Below, piece by piece: positions 63,533-64,000 of a stretch of 64,000 nucleotides of DNA. The translations under genes and the position numbers were made by a program. Origin of the DNA: Atherix ibis (Eukaryota; Arthropoda; Insecta; Diptera; Athericidae); the NCBI GenBank assembly GCA_958298945.1, contig OY282609.1, forward strand, positions 65,878,220 to 65,942,219, in the 5' to 3' direction. The notes beneath the pieces are model-generated. The model was given only the letters and a program-made list of their open reading frames with translations, ran no database searches and was not told the DNA's origin. The first letter of the stretch is position 1. Each line of letters opens with the position of its first letter.

Positions 63533-64000
63533 TACGAGGTCTGTTCAAAAAGTATCACGAATTTTGAATTTCCGCGGGATACGTATATTCGATCTTTGAT
63601 TTTTTTGTGGCGTTATGTTGGTACTCATGTCTCTCACTTATGCCGATAAGTTCGGCCATTTTGAATGTTCAGTTAATTTTTAATAGCTGCTTTGTTTGCA
63701 CGTGTTTTGGCTCGTCTTTGATTTTTGCCCATTCCAAAAAATGGATCAAAGAAATTGTTTCGGGAACAATAAAAAGTCATCGGGGGCCAGATCTGCAGAA
63801 TACGGTGGCTGCGGCATTATTAGTGTGTTGTTTTTGGCCAAAAATTCGCGCACAAGCAACGATGCGTAAGCAGGGGCGTTATCATGGTGCAAAAGCCCAT
63901 TTTTGTTCTTCCACAATTCCGAGCGTTTCTGAGGATTGCTTCGCGCAACTTGCGCATAACTTGCAGGTAATATTCCTTATTGACCGTTCTACCCTATGGC
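63533..64000 (-). mobile_element. Foldback-type mariner copy H, cut by window edge
   Basis: TA at 63533-63534 and the left end CGAGGTCTGTTCAAAAAGTA lead into the usual 5' arm. The reversed foldback junction (TTGTTTCGGGAACAATAAAAAG, about 63756) follows. Minus-strand transposase then reads the YSPDLAP-type block, HHDNAPAYAS, and toward FLP-GRTVNKEY at the window end. The right end lies outside. Confidence 0.92.

Overview
This is AT-rich nuclear DNA from a fly, almost certainly a cyclorrhaphan dipteran. The strongest evidence is a five-exon gene whose conceptual protein matches Drosophila Expanded from first residue to last exon. A tephritid-like fly is a reasonable guess from general sequence character, but the window alone does not prove it. 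Genes have small GT-AG introns, and long AT-rich spacers carry TACATA/GTATG-type simple sequence. There are no bacterial features.

Four host genes are supported, all on the + strand. (1) expanded (ex), the FERM-domain regulator of the Hippo pathway, at 29700-40157: five coding exons, 1471 codons, intact. (2) A mitochondrial carrier of the basic amino acid/CG4995 type at 47627-49122: three exons, 382 codons. (3) CCDC40, the axonemal coiled-coil ruler protein, at 51313-54187: four exons, 885 codons, one intron apparently GC-AG. (4) A small four-pass MARVEL/CMTM protein at 55424-56201: three exons, 177 codons. They belong to unrelated processes (growth control, mitochondrial transport, cilia/flagella, membrane), so the order is ordinary eukaryotic gene neighbourhood and not an operon.

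The rest is dominated by mariner elements of three lineages. The first two are a Himar1-like group (4688-5984, 7661-8935, and a nearly intact, distinct element at 49468-50760) and Mos1-like mauritiana elements (11399-12414, 58372-59635). The third is a DD34D lineage with ends CGAGGTCTGTTC, with at least nine pieces across the window. Most copies of the third lineage have an unusual architecture. The transposase 3' end and normal right end are replaced by an inverted copy of the first ~225 bp of the element, including its start codon. The same junction is seen in seven copies, so this is an amplified 'foldback mariner' family. One such copy lies in a large ex intron, and another is nested in a dead piggyBac-like element near the right edge. 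There are also two related tRNA-derived SINE-like fragments, a jockey-type reverse transcriptase fragment, a perfect 165-bp tandem duplication, and two strong isolated hairpins.

Layout: 1-21.3 kb is a gene-poor, mariner-rich spacer. 21.3-29.7 kb is the region upstream of ex, with CpG-richer islets. 29.7-40.2 kb is ex. 40.2-47.4 kb is a spacer with mariner and LINE debris. 47.4-56.2 kb holds the other three genes, interrupted by one near-intact mariner. 56.2-64 kb is a spacer with a Mos1-like element, the 165-bp duplication, and the piggyBac/mariner nest.
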